Below are positions 18,471 to 19,914 of a stretch of DNA of 19,914 nucleotides, piece after piece. Each line of letters begins with the position of its first letter. The stretch's first letter is position 1. The stretch spans positions 1 to 19,914 of the forward strand of contig JAJKFJ010024107.1 in the NCBI GenBank assembly GCA_027382625.1, in the 5' to 3' direction. Made by a program: the position numbers and the translations under genes. Below the pieces are notes generated by a model that had not been told where the DNA came from, ran no database searches, and saw only the letters and a list, made by a program, of their open reading frames with translations. This stretch comes from Tetmemena sp. SeJ-2015. Taxonomy: Eukaryota; Ciliophora; Spirotrichea; Sporadotrichida; Oxytrichidae.

Positions 18471-18479
18471 TATGTGTAG
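16823..18479 (+). other. Hypothetical 1.66-kb IES, pointer ATAAAGAA
   Basis: ATAAAGAA lies at 16823-16830 and 18480-18487. Excision of 1657 bp would join LKERFFILVIKQIKK in frame to ERKVLRNRQPIHFNL, the first clear segment of gene C. The repeat is AT-rich, so a chance match is quite possible. Confidence 0.3.
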
Positions 18480-19914
18480 ATAAAGAAGGAAAGGAAGGTG
18501 CTTAGAAATAGGTAACCTATACATTTTAACCTCAGCAAATAATTATTAAGCTTTGAGTAGTAGAGCTCTATACTTAGCCTTTCCGAGGGAGCTGAAACCG
18601 AATAGAAAAAGCCTCAGTATCACTAAGAAAATATTCTTGACCAAAATAGAAGTTTAAAAAGCAATATATTTAATTTAATATGCTATAAATTGTTTCTCGC
18701 CAAAGAAGTACAGAGACGATATGATTTTCGATTTCAACCTCTCAATTTAAAATGGCAATCCCAAAGCCATACCTAGTATCAAACAGCAAGAAATATTATT
18801 TTATCTTCAATAATTTTATTAAGAATAAATGTAATAATAAATGCCATAGTCTTCATATTAAGAAATATTTTCAACTTAAAAATATTAATAAATAATATTT
18901 TATTTTTCCTTGCATTTTTATAACTTTAAAAACGATTACAATAAATTTATTGTATGTGTAAATATTTATATTAAAAAGAAGAGCTCGATGACGATTCTAT
19001 AAGCGAGTGTATATTTCTTTAGGAATTATTTGTAAATTTATGAATTAAAATATTCAATCTTTAATATTTTTAAAATTTATTCAAATAATAGTCTCGGTTA
19101 AATTAATTTAATACAGTGAAAGTATTTCATAAGAAATTTCTGCTTATCTATAAATCTTATTAAGAAGGAATATATATTTTTACTACTCCTATAACCTTGA
19201 AAGGAATATCAAATTCCCTCTCAGTAAAATGAATATAATTTTACAGAAGAAACAAAAAAAATAATATTTAAAAGCAAATTAAATTAGGAAATATCAGACG
19301 CTTAAGATAATCTATAAGCAGCTAATTAAATTAAAGATTCGGACTACATAAAGTAATCTAATTATAGTTTAGATCCATTATATTTTCAAATTGTTTCTAA
19401 AATATGAATGAATCAACTCATGCCATATTGATTAAAAGAAATTCATTAGACTCATATTTTTACACTTTTAATGTAAAAATTGAAAAGCTTTTAAGTCCAA
19501 ATTTATATTTTTATTGCATTCTTGTTTCCTTCTATTTATATTACAATAAAAAATAATCTTTGCTAAAGTATTTGCATTTATTTAACTAAGAGTAAGTTTG
19601 AAGCCATCTTTAAATTTTCATTTTAATATTTAATTGGCGATATTTAATTTAGAAAAACACGAGAGCAAATAAGTCGTGATTAAGTATAAATATAAACCTC
19701 TTCCTGATTAGGTAGTCGGAGTAGTAATAGTTATTATAGTTTTAGCTTTAATCTTTATTTAGTTAATTTAATAATTTAATTAGCAGATAAACCCCATAAC
19801 CTATATACTTAGTGAATTAATGAATTGATATTAATGATCATTATATATGATATACACGCTTTCCCAAAATTACAGAAAAGACTTAATTAAGACAACGCAG
19901 ATCTCACCAATCCA
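18480..19914 (+). CDS. Gene C: unrecognised protein with a transmembrane segment (both ends missing)
   Basis: Not recognised. The frame with TAA/TAG as Gln begins KKERKVLRNRQPIHFNL and has no ATG at its start, so an upstream segment is missing or lies near 16.6 kb. It continues through a Gln/Ser/Glu-rich part (SILSLSEGAETEQKKPQYHQ), an MDS with YRDDMIFDFNLSIQNG, an acidic patch (EELDDDSISECIF), a charged helical part (EISDAQDNLQAANQIKDSDY), a basic stretch and then a hydrophobic run VVGVVIVIIVLALIFIQ (19712-19762), a convincing transmembrane helix. It goes on as QLIQQFNQQ and off the window. The membrane segment follows KYKYKPLPDQ, so the basic side is probably cytoplasmic (inference). Its IESs are longer (mostly 74-280 bp) than those of the other genes. 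Confidence 0.7.
18644..18686 (+). other. IES C1, pointer AAAT
   Basis: AAAT lies at 18644-18647 and 18687-18690. Removal of 43 bp joins HQENILDQN in frame to CFSPKKYRDDMIFDF. The pointer is short and AT-only. Confidence 0.5.
18788..18975 (+). other. IES C2, pointer AAGAA
   Basis: AAGAA lies at 18788-18792 and 18976-18980. Removal of 188 bp joins AIPSIKQQE to ELDDDSISECIF in frame. Two other repeats (TATTAA and ATATTAA, left ends near 18816 and 18854) also keep frame and would retain a Gln-rich stretch, so the left end is ambiguous. Confidence 0.6.
19021..19201 (+). other. IES C3, pointer AGGAAT
   Basis: AGGAAT lies at 19021-19026 and 19202-19207. Removal of 181 bp joins SISECIFLQE to YQIPSQQNEYNFTEE in frame; without it TGA follows within nine codons. 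Confidence 0.8.
19368..19647 (+). other. IES C4, pointer TTTAGA
   Basis: TTTAGA lies at 19368-19373 and 19648-19653. Removal of 280 bp joins DYIKQSNYSL to EKHESKQVVIKYKYK in frame. An open frame inside (NESTHAILIKRNSLDSYF, near 19411-19470) might be another MDS, in which case there are two smaller IESs. Confidence 0.65.
19807..19880 (+). other. Probable IES C5, pointer ACTTA
   Basis: ACTTA lies at 19807-19811 and 19881-19885. Removal of 74 bp joins QQINPITYIL in frame to NQDNADLTNP, avoiding TGA at 19821. The downstream part is short because the window ends. Confidence 0.5.

Noticed and set aside
18472..18780. ATG at 18472 giving a long frame (MCRQRRKGR...) as the start of gene C
   Set aside because: The other open frame over the first 170 bp has a far more protein-like composition (LSFEQQSSILSLSEGAETEQ) and links in frame to later MDSs through a 4-bp pointer.

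Overview
This window looks like germline (micronuclear) DNA of a hypotrich/stichotrich ciliate of the Oxytricha-Stylonychia-Tetmemena type. Three things in the sequence support that. (1) Long, clearly protein-like frames appear only if TAA and TAG are read as glutamine and TGA is the only stop; the protein kinase at 13.5-16.1 kb proves this, because TAA/TAG fall inside its conserved core. (2) The coding frames break every 50-500 bp at short AT-rich inserts. Each resolved insert is flanked by a direct repeat of 3-9 bp whose sequence differs from junction to junction, and removing the insert plus one repeat copy restores the frame. These are internal eliminated sequences (IESs) with pointers, separating macronuclear-destined segments (MDSs). 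(3) GT...AG introns are also present and are distinct from the IESs. All MDSs I could order are in their natural order and orientation, so the loci look non-scrambled. A standard-code gene finder sees almost nothing here.

Layout. About 1-7.56 kb, minus strand: gene A, a large Q/S/N/K-rich protein whose C-terminus runs off the left edge. 7.76-12.97 kb, minus strand: gene B, complete, a paralogue of gene A in head-to-tail tandem; the two share a central block (YEE/DF...LL...FxGQMW...) and a C-terminal block (RPLxFID...YExDSPxxLA). 12.97-13.49 kb: AT-rich divergent intergenic region. 13.49-16.09 kb, plus strand: gene K, a complete Ser/Thr protein kinase of 527 codons once 13 IESs and one 310-nt intron are removed, with all catalytic residues present. 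16.1-18.47 kb: very AT-rich (A+T visibly above 75%), with one possible coding island near 16.6-16.85 kb. 18.47-19.91 kb, plus strand: gene C, an unrecognised protein in at least five MDSs with one strong transmembrane segment, running off the right edge; it may begin in the 16.6-kb island across a 1.66-kb IES.

In the macronucleus of such organisms these loci would normally become separate gene-sized chromosomes; no telomeric repeat or transposon was seen here. IES coordinates were deduced by eye from repeat pairs plus frame restoration. Pointer ends are exact where a unique repeat exists; a few junctions, noted individually, remain unresolved.
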